A stretch of DNA of 64,000 bases from Andrena cerasifolii (Eukaryota; Arthropoda; Insecta; Hymenoptera; Andrenidae). Shown here piece after piece: positions 38,901 to 52,100 of the stretch (within the stretch, counting starts at the first letter, position 1; every line of letters starts with the position of its first letter). The notes beneath the pieces were generated by a model that was given only the letters and a program-made list of their open reading frames with translations, was not told where the DNA came from and did no database searches. The stretch covers positions 16,455,011 through 16,519,010 of the forward strand of contig NC_135125.1 of assembly GCF_050908995.1 (NCBI RefSeq), read 5' to 3'. Both the position numbers and the translations under genes were made by a program.

Positions 38901-40703
38901 CCGAGACGGACGACTTGTTCCAGGCTGAGCAGGGATAACTATCGGGCGGGCTGCGCGGGGCGAATCCGCGTTACCCTTAATATAGAAACAGAGATGCGCC
39001 AGCGGTTTGCGGGGGCGCATAAGTAAATACAATTACTGTGTTGCGGGCGAATGCGAATGAAATTTTCCAGGCAACGAGCATCGGATTAAACGTGAAAAAC
39101 ACTGGGAGACAAGGAACGTAAACACCTTTGCACGCCCCGTGGTGGAAAAAAGGAAATAGTAATGAATATAAAAAGACCTGCCCCTCGTAGCCACTCAACC
39201 TCGTGGAACATGAAATTAATTTTTCAGGATTCTATTTGCATCAGATTCTACGGGGTTTTCAGAGAAGCGTTCGAGGATGGAGAATGTTATTTAGTAGTTA
39301 GTATTACAGAGAGTTGGAAAATTAACGAGAATGACTCCCCACTCTCTTCTCTCTGTGGTATTTAGAAAAATTATTCCAAGTACACCCTGTCGATTTCTCT
39401 ATGTTATAATATTTTATATTGGAAGGTTAAGAAGAATTGAAGCGGATCTATTACAAGTACTTTTTACCCCGCGAGCACTGGAACCTCTTTTTAACACTTT
39501 GTAGCCGAAAGCGAGAAAGAAGCGCGATAACTGAGAGAGGAAGGCCATGGCCAGAAGATGGTCAAAGATTTCGCGTAAACAAGAACATCGCCGGGCGCAA
39601 AGAACGTATCACGGAAAACCCGCGTTAATTTCCACGGGAACGCTTTAAGTGCCTGTGTAATTAACGCGATCCTGTAAAAGCAGCCTCAGAAGGCCGCAGT
39701 TCTGGGTTTACTTCGCGCTGTAACGCGCTGGTCTACGAGGTTGAGTTGTAAACGCGGCTAGCTCGCGAACCGCGTTCGAAGTCGAGGGAAAGTTTGTCGC
39801 GATGCGTAGAATGCTTTGAATGTACTGACGTGTACAATTTGCAGTGGTATTTGCGTTGCACTTCGGCGCGCAATCGGGAACGGAGGAATTAATCGCGTAG
39901 AAATAGAAACATAGTGGAATTCAGGCTTTCTGGTCAAACTTGATAAAAAAATATGATGGATCAAAATTAAATTTCCATCAGAATATAACATGGAGGACAA
40001 TTTTCCAAAAAATGTGAGATAAATGTAGAATAAAGTATAGAGTTATGTAAATGGAGAATTCTCCTGCCTTTTTATTAGAAAATAAGTTTAGAAATTCGTC
40101 GAATATGGACGAAGAGAAAAGCACTGGATTAAAAATAAGCGTGGAGAATCTATCCTCGAATAGAAGACACCTCTGTATAAAAATCCCCACGCGATGCATA
40201 ATGCGAGCAGCGTATCAGAATACAGTGACTCTCGCCAATCGACGGATGGAAAGGCCTGAAAATGAAAAGACCACTCGCTGGTTCGACGCTCCCGACTAGC
40301 TGGAGGCCGAGCCACCCCCTTCGAGCAAACAGCCACAGAGAAATTCGGGGGGCGTGAGCGGTCGTAAATTTTTACACTCTAGATTACTCGGTGCCCGGGC
40401 AGCGAATGCCTCGTTTTAACGGCTCGTAAATTTTTTATGCTCCCTTTTTTACACCCGCCCATGTATGTGTATCGCTTCGTCGTTTGGAGCGTTGATTCGA
40501 TTAAAAAGCTGCACGTCAAACGGACATTACGACGCGATTAGATTGAAACTCAGGAGCAACGTGATACAGTCGAGTGTCATTTCCAGATGGGGCAAAGGTA
40601 AACTGGTAAACGTTACTGATTGTGAGTCGCTTAAACAGAATGGAAAGAAGTCTGTATTTCGGTACAAGGGGGTTGCAAACCTTCCAAGCTCTGGCACCCC
40701 AGT
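35934..40703. other. Gene-free interval
   Basis: No gene recognised. The only low-complexity feature noted is a run of 14 C (37929-37942). Confidence 0.5.
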
Positions 40704-40711
40704 GTCACTTA

Positions 40712-40910
40712 CAGTGGCGCACCCAGACCGGGGCCAAGGGGTCTGGCAACCCCCAAAGAAGAGGCTTTGTAAAAAGAAAAGAAAACTGGATAATATTCTT
40801 TAAATAAATTTTTTATAATTACCTAATGAATATTATTGAATTTGTAGTAAAAATATTTTTATCCCTTCACCTCAGCTTCCCCCCGAGATTAAATCCTGAG
40901 TGCGACACTG
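40712..40910. mobile_element. hAT-type MITE with perfect 8-bp target duplication
   Basis: The left end is CAGTGGCGCACCCAG; the right end in reverse complement is CAGTGTCGCACTCAG. The flanks carry an exact 8-bp direct repeat GTCACTTA (40704-40711 and 40911-40918). End sequence and 8-bp duplication are the hAT signature. It is 199 bp and non-coding. Confidence 0.92.
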
Positions 40911-40918
40911 GTCACTTA

Positions 40919-42802
40919 CACTGATAATACATAGAATTCGCGGTGCCACTTAAAAACTACACAGAATCGAAAGGAATTATCATAGAAAAATGAGGCACCG
41001 TTACTCGACCACGATACAAGCTTGAAATTCGAGAATGGGAAAGATAAAGCTGCCAAGTTCCCAAAAATATGGCTAACCAACACCGAAACTGGGCACACGC
41101 ACCTCGCTGCATTAGAGGCACAGATTTACGCGAGGAATCTGCAAATAAATCTAGCGTGAAATTCGTACGGGCAGTCCAATTTTTTAACATTTTTTTTTCC
41201 GCAAGCCAGGCGAGCGCAGCGCGAAAAGCGTTTGCCAAAACGTTCCGTGAGGTGCACGCATCGCTGCCGTATCGTCATGAATTTTTAATATCGAGCCTCG
41301 ATCCCGCATTACGCCCAGGACTGCTAATATTCAAATTGATCGGGGTCGTTTGCGAAAAACGGGCGACTGATCCGCGAACGGTGGCTGAGCGATCCCACAA
41401 ATGCGACTGGGCAAGTCGATTGTTACGAATGCGCTGTTTATTCATGAGGTAAACCATGTTTTATCCGCGATTCCATGGGAAAAACCGCGCGAAAATGGAG
41501 GAAAGATGAGGATTAAATTAGCCGCGCGACAAAGGTAGACCAAGTGAAATAGTAGTGGGGAGGGGATTATTAAAATTGTCCAATCGACAAATAAATCAGA
41601 ATATTTCACGGGGAATGGTAACACGAAGTCAGCAGAGTGGGACGTTGCCCCGTCAGCGGAAACGCGAAAACGGTTCCGCTGGCCGGGGACAATAACGCGA
41701 AACGATTATTAACGACGAAACGTCCGCGACATGGGGGGGGGGGCGGGGGGATGCGAAACGCTGACTGAAATTTTTTAAATGTTCTGTTCCTTTCAGAGTT
41801 TACGACGTTACACCTAATTGAGGTTTAATCTTGTTTGGGGGTTGCGGCGAGTGTATTGCGAGGTGTAGATTCACAACTGTTGTATATAGAAAGTAGGATG
41901 GCATTAACGCGAGTGGTGTTGAAAATCCACCCCGTCGTATGGAATCCAATATCAACAATATCGTCGCAAACTTCCACGGAATGATAGAACCCCAATGACA
42001 ATACACGGTGCGCATGGCAGCATGCCCATAAATCCAATCCATCTCGTTCCATCCCACACCCCAATTATTTTATATCACCCCTATTACATTTGTTCATCCA
42101 TTACGAACCCTCGACGCTTTCAAAAATCAAAGCCACCCCGCTCGCCGGATTCCGCAACCATAACCGAACAATACGCGAATTCCGCATAACTTTCGTCCGT
42201 CCCTGAACGGAGCGGCCTCCCCGGCGAGACACAGAGGCCGGGGAGGCATTGTTCCGCGGCGCTTAACGAAAGGGGAGGTAGACGGACACCTTCTGCGATG
42301 GCGGTCCACGTAACCGATCCATCGATCGCCGGGCTGGGCCGAGGGGATGATTAATCAGCCGTCAAGGCGTCGCGGATTAATTTATCAAACGAATTAATGA
42401 ATGAGAGGGTTACGCGTCGGGTTTACACTCGGAGGGCCGTTAATCGCCGTAGAGGGGAACAGAGGGGAGAAGCTTGTACAAGCGGAACAACAATGAGCCG
42501 GGGCGATAAAAACGGGACGGATGACTGGCGTAAAACGGGGACGGAATGAAACGCGGGCATTCAGCCCGGGGAATCCAAGACTTTTCGAAGCGAGAGCTTC
42601 GCGCGTCCGGACAAACCTTTGCCAGTGATAAACGGGTCTTGAAAGGAAACCGGCACGCATTCCCCGCGTTGATTACGGTAATGGAGGCCACGTGGGGGCT
42701 CGTGAATTCAACATTCATCGCTCTGTTCGCCTTTCACCCCCGCGATTTCGCGAGAGGCTGCACAGAGAAACGTTGGCCCCGACGTTCGTTTGGCAATACC
42801 GA
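40919..42802. other. Gene-free interval
   Basis: Nothing recognised apart from a G-rich run (41733-41750, one C interruption) with possible G-quadruplex character. Confidence 0.5.
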
Positions 42803-43599
42803 AACTGCTCACACAGCACCATAACATTGCAGAGACGTTGCAGGTTCAGTCCTATATTGCAGCAACATTACAAAAATGTAGTTCTGCAACGTTCCGAAAA
42901 TAATTGTCCAACGAAACGGCAGCAGTTGTGTATTCCCGCAACGTTTCGGATATTTTTTGGAGAATGGTCCCTGCAACGTTTCGTGCAGTGAGGGACTGCG
43001 ACGACATGAATGTGTGCAGAATTCTAGTAGTGTACCGCCGGTGTGTATTTCTCTCATAGAATTTTTTTTTCCCAGGGGCGAATTCGAACCGAGGACCTGT
43101 AGCATTCATCGTAGACGAACACTTTACCGCCGCACTCTAGAACCGCTGATTTATAAGATTGCTTACATATTCGAACATATACTCCTACCGTGCAACACTT
43201 TAAACTCAAATTATTTAAAAACGAAGGCTGATTTGACAAACCCCATTAGGGATTTTTATAACACTACAGGTGCGGACTACAACTTTCACTCGTTGTCATT
43301 TTAGGTTAGGTTGGAAAATAGTCTTTAGACTGAACCTTTACATTTCTCTTTTCTTCTCTTCACACATTAAAACATATTTCGACAAATTTTGCAAAGTCAT
43401 AGTTGCTTCAGAATATTGCTGTAATGTTTCTACAATATTTTGCACTACAGTATTGCACGGCAATATGTGCGTAAATATTGTAGGATCGTTGCTACTGGAA
43501 CATTGCGCAACAATACTGCAGCATCGTTCCTGCAACAACACAATATTGCAGCAACGTTCCTGCAATACTGCTGCAACAAAGTGTGCTGTATGAGTATAG
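42803..43599. repeat. Two clusters of GCAAYRTTGC-like palindromes within a possible TIR-bounded unit
   Basis: Cluster one (about 42828-42990) and cluster two (about 43410-43585) consist of repeated TGCAACGTT, GCAATATTGC and GCAACATTGC words, each nearly self-complementary. The left edge CTCACACAGCAC and the right edge GTGCTGTATGAG are near inverted copies, suggesting a single mobile unit of about 0.8 kb. Between the clusters are a tRNA-like relic and a TTAGGTTAGGTT run (43301-43312). Confidence 0.6.
43071..43145 (-). repeat. tRNA-like relic (SINE-like)
   Basis: On the minus strand the stretch reads like a tRNA body: an A-box-like part (TAGAGTGCGGCGG), a TTCGTCTACGATG segment like an anticodon stem and loop, and a B box GGTTCGAATTC. 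A run of A follows the body. The T stem and acceptor stem do not pair well, so it is not a working tRNA gene. A tRNA-derived SINE fragment or pseudogene fits best. Confidence 0.45.
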
Positions 43600-44612
43600 G
43601 TACGTTTCCTCTCCGCAATCCGAGAATACACACGCAACGCAGTCATTAAACCTGCCTCGGTCCCCCATTGAGCCGCAAGTTTTCAAGAAAACAGTGTTCA
43701 CAGACGGCCATCGAAATCGCGGCTTCTCGAGACGCAGACATTGCGTTTGGAACGACTCAACGGTGGAGAAAAAAATAATTACGAGAAAGGGTGCGCAAGA
43801 CGCGGGGCAGGCTTCCCTGCCTGGTCCGCGAAAGATCTAGGGAGGGTGGAAAAGACGCGTGTGGGGAAATCCAAGAATATTCAAGGGTTGGAGAAGGAGG
43901 GAGGCGGGGAAGAGAGGGTTTCCGCTCGTTACGTAGCCGGAAAAGCTTGGCCGCGATAAAAGTGCAGTAAAAGGAATCCAAGCTCGCTCGACGAGCGTAC
44001 CGACGTCTCTGCCGCGTTAATTGTAATGGTATTAATTACGATAATGGAGCCACCCCCCATCCTGCAGCCCCTCTGAACCCGTCTCTGTACCACTTACTCT
44101 CCTACCCCTTCACCGCCTTTCCTCTCCCTGTCTCCTTCTCGCCGTGCCCCGCGCAACCACATCCTCACTCGTTCTCATCCCTTCGCACGGAGTCAATTAA
44201 GTGGATATCTCAAACGAAAAATTCTAATAAGCCCGGCGAGCCGGTAGAGACGCGCGCGCGGCCAGAGACAGAGGGATCATTATTTTTTCTTACCTTTTTA
44301 AAACAGTTACGTTAATTCCTCGCTACGTTAGTTTTATTCCGCGTTTAATAGCGTTCAACAGCCCTCCGGCGTTATTAGGCAGTCATATCGAGAGACCCCT
44401 TTTCAATGCTCGTCGAATTTATGCCCCGTTATATGGACGGTGGGTAGCTCGTGGTATTCTCCCGTTTAATGATCCCCACTGATGTTTTCTTTGCCGCTAT
44501 CGGGGTGAAGGTTTCGAGGGATTCAGAGGACTATGGTCTGCAGATCAATGAGAAAATTTACTCAGGAGAATCGAAATGTCTGAACGACAACGTTCAAAGT
44601 ATTGGACCCAGG
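43600..44612. other. Gene-free interval, nothing recognised
   Basis: Includes a pyrimidine-rich tract at about 44050-44180. Short spurious frames only. Confidence 0.5.
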
Positions 44613-44615
44613 TCG

Positions 44616-44784
44616 TATCCCCTACAGCACATTTATTGCAAACGTGTCCATTGCAATATTTCACGGCAACGTTTCAACAATGTTGCAGTAATATTGCAAT
44701 GCAATCAGCAACCAAACGGCAACATTGCAATGTACCGCAACGGTTGTGCAACATTCCTGCAATCGAAGTGTGCTGTAGGGGATA
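44616..44784. mobile_element. Short element of GCAAYRTTGC palindromes with TATCCCCTACAGCACA ends
   Basis: The left end TATCCCCTACAGCACATTT and the right end, in reverse complement TATCCCCTACAGCACACTT, form inverted repeats, with TCG on both outer sides (44613-44615 and 44785-44787) as a possible 3-bp target duplication. The 169-bp interior is made of TTGCAATATT and GCAACGTT words like those in the 42803-43599 clusters. Confidence 0.7.
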
Positions 44785-44787
44785 TCG

Positions 44788-46904
44788 AATAATCAAAAAT
44801 ATAGCAGTTGACATTTTCATTATTATCGACGAAGCAATCGCTCGTAAAGACCTGGCCAATTTGAAGGTGTATCTTTCAAAACCTGTCACACTGAAAGTGT
44901 AAAGCAGATACAAAACCAGTGAAAATAGTCAGTCCAGCTTACGATCACTCTTAAATCAATCATCGAGAGCCAGAAGACAATTCGATTATCCCCCCGTGCT
45001 GAATTCAACTTTCCACCAAAAAGAAGACACTGTGCCAGGTCCCAACGAAATTCCATCCCCCAAAAATTCTATTTCCCGTGTCATCGCCGTAGCGTGGCGA
45101 ATTCGAAAAACCGCCAACTCGGTGCATCGGTGTTCAATACTCCCGATAAAATCGTTGCTACCGTACAAGGATGCTCGCAGCATCGATCTCTGGCCCGACG
45201 ACGGTATATCCCGGCATCGATATCGCGCCGATCTTTCGGGTATCAATCTCGTCCTGGCATCCATCGACTCGGTACGTACGAGTGCCACTCGACTGCGTTC
45301 CATCGCTGGCGAATTCCCGCGGGGGCGGGAGAAGAAAAATGAAAGGGGCGAAGGGAGGGGGCGGAGAAAAGAAAGAGACTTCCGAGGACTCGTTGCTGTC
45401 CCCTCGCACCGTCGGCTGGAAGAAGAAGGGAATCGGCTGAAGGGGTGAGTGACTCAAAGTATTTCCGAAAAGGCGAGTGGCGGGGCGGGCCTTTGTGCTG
45501 CGCGAGAGCACCAGGAACTTTTGTTTTTTCAACCCCCCTCTGTCGGTGGCGTTCTTGTCCCAAGTAGCGTGAATCGACGTGCCCGTAGCGGTCGTATGGG
45601 ATCCCCTGCCGTGTCGGTGCGACGATCGTGATTCTCATTAATCTCTGCTTTAATTCACGCCCTCGTTCCCCGCTCCGACGCTTCGTAGCTCTGTGGGAAC
45701 GCCCGTGGAGCATTCGAGGAACGTTTCCGCGAGCGAGCTCATCCGGGGATCGTTTAATGACTGCTGGTTAATTATTTAACTTCCGATGGGAGATTGTGCT
45801 CCGTTTCCCAGACTGTTCTTTGGGAGAAAAGATGAGGGAAAATTTCGTTTCAGGAACAAGATCATTAGAAATCATGCGCACTGTTGGAAACTGCAGGCCG
45901 GTGCATGCCCAGGTCCACAGTGTATGTTTGTTTTTAGGAAATGATTGAATAAAAAATTATTTTCGTATTATTCAAATATGAAACAAATATGTTTCCATTA
46001 CTTGAAAATAAATTCTTAGAGAAGTTGGAAGGACTTAACCTCTTCGTGTGTTAACCCTGGGGCCGAGGTAATTTTGTTTGCTTTATTGTTGAACGGCCAG
46101 GTTTAAATCCGACAACAAAAGACGGTAGAACAAAGTGGCCCGTATAAAACAAGAGCGGGACAGGGAAACGGGGTTACGATAAATATTTCACGGACCGTTG
46201 CGAATGTAGTACGTTTCGCGATTCGTCGATTAAATAAATTTCAAATTGTATCCCGATGTAATGGCCGCGGCGATTGAATTAACGGGAAAGTATGAATTAC
46301 TGATTAACGTGTACCGATGATTTATAACAGGCCCCCTCCCCCCTCCTGTTAATTCATAACTACACCGAGAAATTAATTATTCCAGTCTAGTTATAAACGT
46401 CCCGTGCGAAATTGTGCCGTTTCCTTGGTGACGTGGCTTATCGATGTATCGATGTACCCATGTTGCGCGATCGTTAAAAGCGAAGAACGTTACAGAGGTG
46501 GGGGAGGGTTAATCAGTTGCAGGGGTTAATTGGCCCATTTGTCATTATTACCATAATAAATGCATTAATACCACGCATTTCACGTGTCGGGGCTGTGTCG
46601 CGTGTCACACGCATCGATTATTATTCAGTATCTATCGAAATTTGGGAGAGTCAGCGTGAGTTCCTCCACGTCTGAAAAAGTCTATGCGAGTTCAACTACG
46701 GTTGAGGAGATTCGCGTGAATTCTACGTGCACCTCCGCAAGAATTCTTGTAGATTTATGAATTTATACGCGAATCAGAGAAACTCGAATATATAGTCTAC
46801 ACGAATACAAAATGATTCTATGGGGTCTACAAAACCTAAACTCACATCAGCGAAATTCAAGCAAATCCTTAAAAGTTGCAGCTGGGTGGAAATATCTTGG
46901 AACG
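44788..46904. other. Gene-free interval, nothing recognised
   Basis: A GC-rich patch at 45.0-45.7 kb gives overlapping frames on both strands. TTAACCCTGGGGCCG at 46051 is weakly like the end of the small TTAA element at 56129-56250, without a partner end. Confidence 0.45.
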
Positions 46905-46912
46905 CGTTAGAG

Positions 46913-47093
46913 CAGGAGTGTCGAACTTGCCCCACTTATTTTTTTCCAGGCGTTGCACGAGACCCGGCAGGGAGAGAGCGCGGCTCCCGGAGGAGAAATT
47001 CGTCAGAGCGAAATAGGTGTGGAGGGGGCCGTTCTCCTACGGCTCTTACGGAGCAGGCGAAGAGGAGAAGGAGCCGCTAGTTCGACACCCCTG
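46913..47093. mobile_element. hAT-type MITE
   Basis: The ends CAGGAGTGTCGAACT and, inverted, CAGGGGTGTCGAACT are typical hAT termini. The flanking 8-mers CGTTAGAG (46905-46912) and CGTTCCAG (47094-47101) agree at six of eight positions, consistent with an aged 8-bp target duplication. The 181-bp element is GC-rich and non-coding. Confidence 0.85.
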
Positions 47094-47101
47094 CGTTCCA
47101 G

Positions 47102-48489
47102 CATAGAGAAGTACGTATGTATTACCCTGAACATGACATCACCGTAATTGAAACCTAGGCTACTATTTCAGCTATTTCTCGCACCATCCCCCGATTCAAC
47201 TGTCGCTTCCACTAGAATCGGAATAATGATATAACCAAACGCATGGTCTTCGCGGATCGCTAATAGACTTAATGAATCGAAGAAACCTCCTACTCCAAAG
47301 TAAAATCATGAAACGGCAGCCATTGTCCGGTGTAAATTAATCATTACTCTCCGTATCGATAACAACGTTATTATTTGCTTACGGACTCGATATCGCGTTT
47401 AATATTTCAACGCGGCGGGCTTAATGCATGCATCAATGCGACTCCCGACTACGCCACGCTCGCAGCACGTGTCTTTCGTGACATAATAACCGATAATGCT
47501 GCACGCTGCACGATAAATTCATTCACCGACGGGAGCAGGGCCGAATATTCACCGCTCGCGCTGGGGATGCACACTAGCCCGCTGCAAAACATTATACGAA
47601 ACGCGAAAATGTTTTTCAGCCGAGACCACGTCACTCCCTCTCTGTATTTTGAGCAGACCCAGCCCGATTAAACAGGACGAATGGAACAAAACGATACTGT
47701 CGAAAGGTATTCGAAATTTTACATATCTTCCTCCCAACAAGATACAAGGTGTTGTGCGTAGTAATTTTGTACACCGAAAATTGGATATCATCTGTTTGTT
47801 ATATACTTATGTGCATAGAATCTGCGCAATTCTATTAGGGGAACAAGGTACAGAAAAAATGCTGCCGGGACACGTGATTTTGTTGTTCCTGTAATCCATA
47901 GAAGTCGAGAAAGATATTCATTTTTCGGGAGGTGATGAAATTTCGATCGATTGCGCGCCGGGCCAAGGCGGAATGAAATATTTCATAAAAATCTGATACC
48001 AACGAGCCGTAAAACGAAAGGATCGAATAGAAAGAGGAACGACTTGGCGGGGTGAAACAGAGGGCTGCAGGACAACGGAACACCGGATGCGGGACACATT
48101 GAAGCAGTTTTACGAGCACGTCCAACGACCTCGAGATACGCCTAACTCGAGGCTCGCATACAAATTCTATCAGGATTTTAGTATCGCCCGTTAGAATTTA
48201 CTACGGCGCCTCTCCCCCTGCAGCATCGAAAAATAACGGGGTTATATAGAGAATCGTTGGTACATCGAATCAGCAGAAAAATTATACAAAAAGTACGGCG
48301 TATTTGCGGCAGGCGAAACAGTAATTAAGTACACGGTTTGTTTTTTCGTTATATGGAGGAGAAACAAGTCGTAAATCGAGCCTGATCGAATTTCGAAAGT
48401 GTAAAAAAGCGTGCAAAACGCGAATGGGAAATTGTATGGATTTTAACGTGGGGAGCTTAATCGGGGCACTGAGAAGCTTTAAAAGCGCC
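47102..48489. other. Gene-free interval, nothing recognised
   Basis: Short frames only and no repeat boundary seen. Confidence 0.5.
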
Positions 48490-49144
48490 TTAAGAGGACT
48501 AGGCAGTCGATAAAACGATTTTTTTACTATCTTCTCTAAATAAAATGCCGCTTGGTTTATGTTAACATTCGCAAAATTGTTGATTTGGCAGCTAAAAATG
48601 CCAAGCGGCAACCTACAGCGTCGCATTGCCCAGAAAATTTAAATTTATCTCTCTCGGTTTTCCCCTAGTTGCGAATGTACAGAGATTCAGATCGAGTTGA
48701 AAAAATTACAGGATGTATAAAACATTTGTCATTTCCCGCGTATCCTATAAAACGGCCCTTAAGAAATAGAGATTTTCATGAAAAAACACGATCGATTTTT
48801 TCTTAAAATAGTCGCTGTTTTTCGACCACCAATTTAATAATTCTGTTTTCATTTTAGTTTTTAGTGGTTGCGCGGGAAACTGCGGATGTAACAAACAAGA
48901 ATCACACATAAAATTGGATTACGTCACTTTTTAAGACCAATATAACAGCAAAACCGCAGAAGAACGTTAAAATGCACCGTCATTTTTAAAGCACATGCAT
49001 ATTTCATTCCGACTGTTTTTCAATCTCTATGATAATAATAAACATTAGGTAAAGTGAAACATCTGGATTTGCTTTTATTCTTTTACAAATACATTAGAAG
49101 GAAAGTGTTTCTTTCACGGAAAACGGAATGCCTAGTCCCCTTAA
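48490..49144. mobile_element. TTAA-GGGG element with short terminal repeats
   Basis: The left end is TTAAGAGGACTAGGCAGTC; the right end in reverse complement is TTAAGGGGACTAGGCATTC. Unlike the other TTAA-GGGG elements, the inverted similarity fades after about 20 bases and I did not find the shared core, so it may be a more distant or internally rearranged member. Confidence 0.7.
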
Positions 49145-52100
49145 ATAAAAAGTTTTCCTAAATAATTCGACATACATCAATTCCACGATTCGATGCACCA
49201 AAAACAAGGGTAGGTTCCTCGATGGAATCATATTTGTCAGGCCCCGGTCGTCGCTAACAAACGTGCTCAAAAGGAAAAAGGAGCAATCGCGCAAACAATG
49301 CTTTCAGCGAGATCATAGAGGAATTAACGCGTCGAGGCATCGCCGCCGACATCATTACCAATCAAAAGGGCAATTCGTTGTCCTGGTAACAGGTGCTGAC
49401 AAACGACCAGCGTAACAAAAATACAAGGGTGGTTCAGTGCCCGCGCGCGAGAGAAAGGAGGCCCATTAGCGTTCGCGCGAAAGCGAAGTGGTCGTTCATT
49501 CATGAACTCGCCAGACATAGCGTTCAACTACCGACTATCGTACTACTATTACTACCACCACCACCACCATCGCCGGGCTGCTACGACACGGCTATACGCC
49601 ACCACCACACCACCCTCGGCGGGGGCGCGTCAGTGTGGGTTACGTGCTCCACCGCAAACCAGGCACCACCACCGCCGCGATACTGCACCCCCGTGGCACC
49701 TCCTCGCGCGCGTTCCTGGCGTTCTTACCGGAGGAGTTTCGAATACTCCTCTCGCCCGACCCCGACCCCGACCCCCTTCTCGATGTGCGTTCAACGCTGC
49801 CCACCTTGACACTGAAACCGCCCCCGCGGCTCCGACAACCGCATAAATTAATCGCGCGGAAGTTCAGGGCGGCTCGACCCCACGGATCCCCCGAGGGGCG
49901 GACGCTGCAAGGGGGAGGTTGCGTTTGTGGGGCAGATTTTTGATCGCTGAGGACGCGAAATGGAGATGCAAGCCTGAGGAGGAGTCGAGTGGGAATTGTT
50001 AGGGAGAAACTTCGGGATTATTCTTGGGGGGTTGCAAGTGTTGAATGGGAATTAATACAGTTGCGATTGGCTGATCAGTATCGATCGTTGAGAGATCGTT
50101 TATGGATTTCAGACGTTCAGGGGAGAACCGATAGGGAATTAGGATCTTTGTTTTTCGGAGGAAACATTTTTACATCGTGGTGTTGACCGTGGGCGATTCT
50201 TATGTCTCCATTGCTAAAGGTTTCCTGATCTTTAGAAACTAATTGTAAGAACTGCTGCAAATCCTTGCAATATTTCAGTCGCTGATTTAATTAGGGGATA
50301 CTGTTGTAAAAACGGTACTTAGAATGGAGCGTACAGAGAATGGAGCGATGTTCTGTTTGTTTCCTGCAACCAGTATATTTCACTCCCACGTAAAAATTGA
50401 AAAATTCCACCATTCTGTTGGAAAGTAATTTTGTTTCAAGGAAGACAGGGAATGCTGAACTCTGCGTTTAGTCGTACGAGGTATCCCGGAAACGGGAAAT
50501 TTTGAAATATCTTTTTATGCCTGTACGCGACGGTTTACGGTCATTTTATAGACGCCCCGACGCGAACAAAGTTGCAGCGGCTCGAAATAAAAACAACCCT
50601 CGTTCGTATCCGTTTCTTTTTTTGTTCCTTCCTTTTACGAGGAATTCCGAAAACCATTCTTCCCCGCGAGGAACCACGGCAGAGGCAGGAATCTCTGAAT
50701 TATTGATCCACCGTATCCGCCGAAGGAGATTGAGTAAAATATTCCATAAAATGGAAATATATTCGTCTTTTAATCTTCCGCCACCGAAGAAAAATCATTA
50801 TAACTTTACCATTGGGAATTGGTCGGATTCCATTGTTGCTCGTTAATTCAGCACCTTCGCTCGATTGAAATTCTATCACCGAATGATTACGAAGGAACGA
50901 ATAATGCGTTATAACGGCACCAGGAGCTTAAATTATATTTCTAATTGTAGCTCTGTCGCGAGCCTGTTCTTTGACAGCCGTTCCCCTCTAAAGTAGCCCA
51001 CTCAAAACCCAAAAGCAAGATACAATCGCATTGGCTACAGGCAATTTATGTACAAACGCAAAAGAGAAACTTTATGGGAACTTGGAAATTATCAACCCCC
51101 GACATATTATTTATATTTCTCAATAAAACAAAAAGTCTTTATCCTGACTTCCACCTAAAGGTAAGTAAAATAGGCTTGCAAAGTTCCATGCTTTATTTGC
51201 AAAAACACGTTGCACGAATACTTAAAATATATCTCTTAACTAATACCTAGTAGCTTACTTTTTATTCTTTATTTATTTCATTGAAATCGATTTTTCTCCT
51301 CAATCACTCTCCTAGTTATCGGAAATTCTTGAAAATTCCCTTCCATCAGGTGAATGAAAAAGATACATCCAGCAGAAAGTTCGGCACGGCGAGATCCATT
51401 CGGTTGATTCCGAACATAAAAGAGCTGGCTCCCGAATGGAAGCTGATTCTTTTTCCCGATGTAAAGTATCAAACGATTACTACGTACTGAAAATTTTCAC
51501 GCGAGAGGCAACCCCTTGAAAACTATTCGGCTGACCTATTTCCTTCGTCCCGAACGACAGGCTCGAATCAAACTCTCCCCGAGCAAAACATGCTCGCGAA
51601 TATAGAGATGCGAAAGAAGCTCGATGGTACGGTATCTCGAAGAATTTTATTATTACGAACAATCATAATAATACCGGTCGATTTAAACCCTTCAACGATA
51701 CGTGCTAAATATTCGCGGAAAGCAATAACTGAATAAAGTTCGTCGAATGGGGAGGACATCGCACCGAAGCAGAGCTTGGGTTCTCAGCACCGACGCCTTG
51801 ACCCTGAAGAGTCGCCGAACTTCATAACCGTCTAACAACTTCGCGGGAACTTTTCCTGTCACGATAAAAAGATAGTGAGAATACAAATACACGGTGAACT
51901 CGATACATCGAGCACGCCTCGCGACTTTTAGCCAGTGTTTGTAAGTTCTAGAGAAGTTGGCAGAGCGATGGGAACTTGAAGCGAGATGAACTTAATGCTC
52001 GAAATTAATTCACTGGGAATAACACCAAGGAACTGTGGTGTAGATTTTAGGTAGGTACATGGTTATTGGATCCACGTGCCCCGTTTTCATCACAGTTGTG

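Noticed and set aside
49393..49846. Frames with Tyr/His and Pro/Thr runs
   Set aside because: Translation of a trinucleotide repeat and GC-rich DNA; no start or splice evidence.
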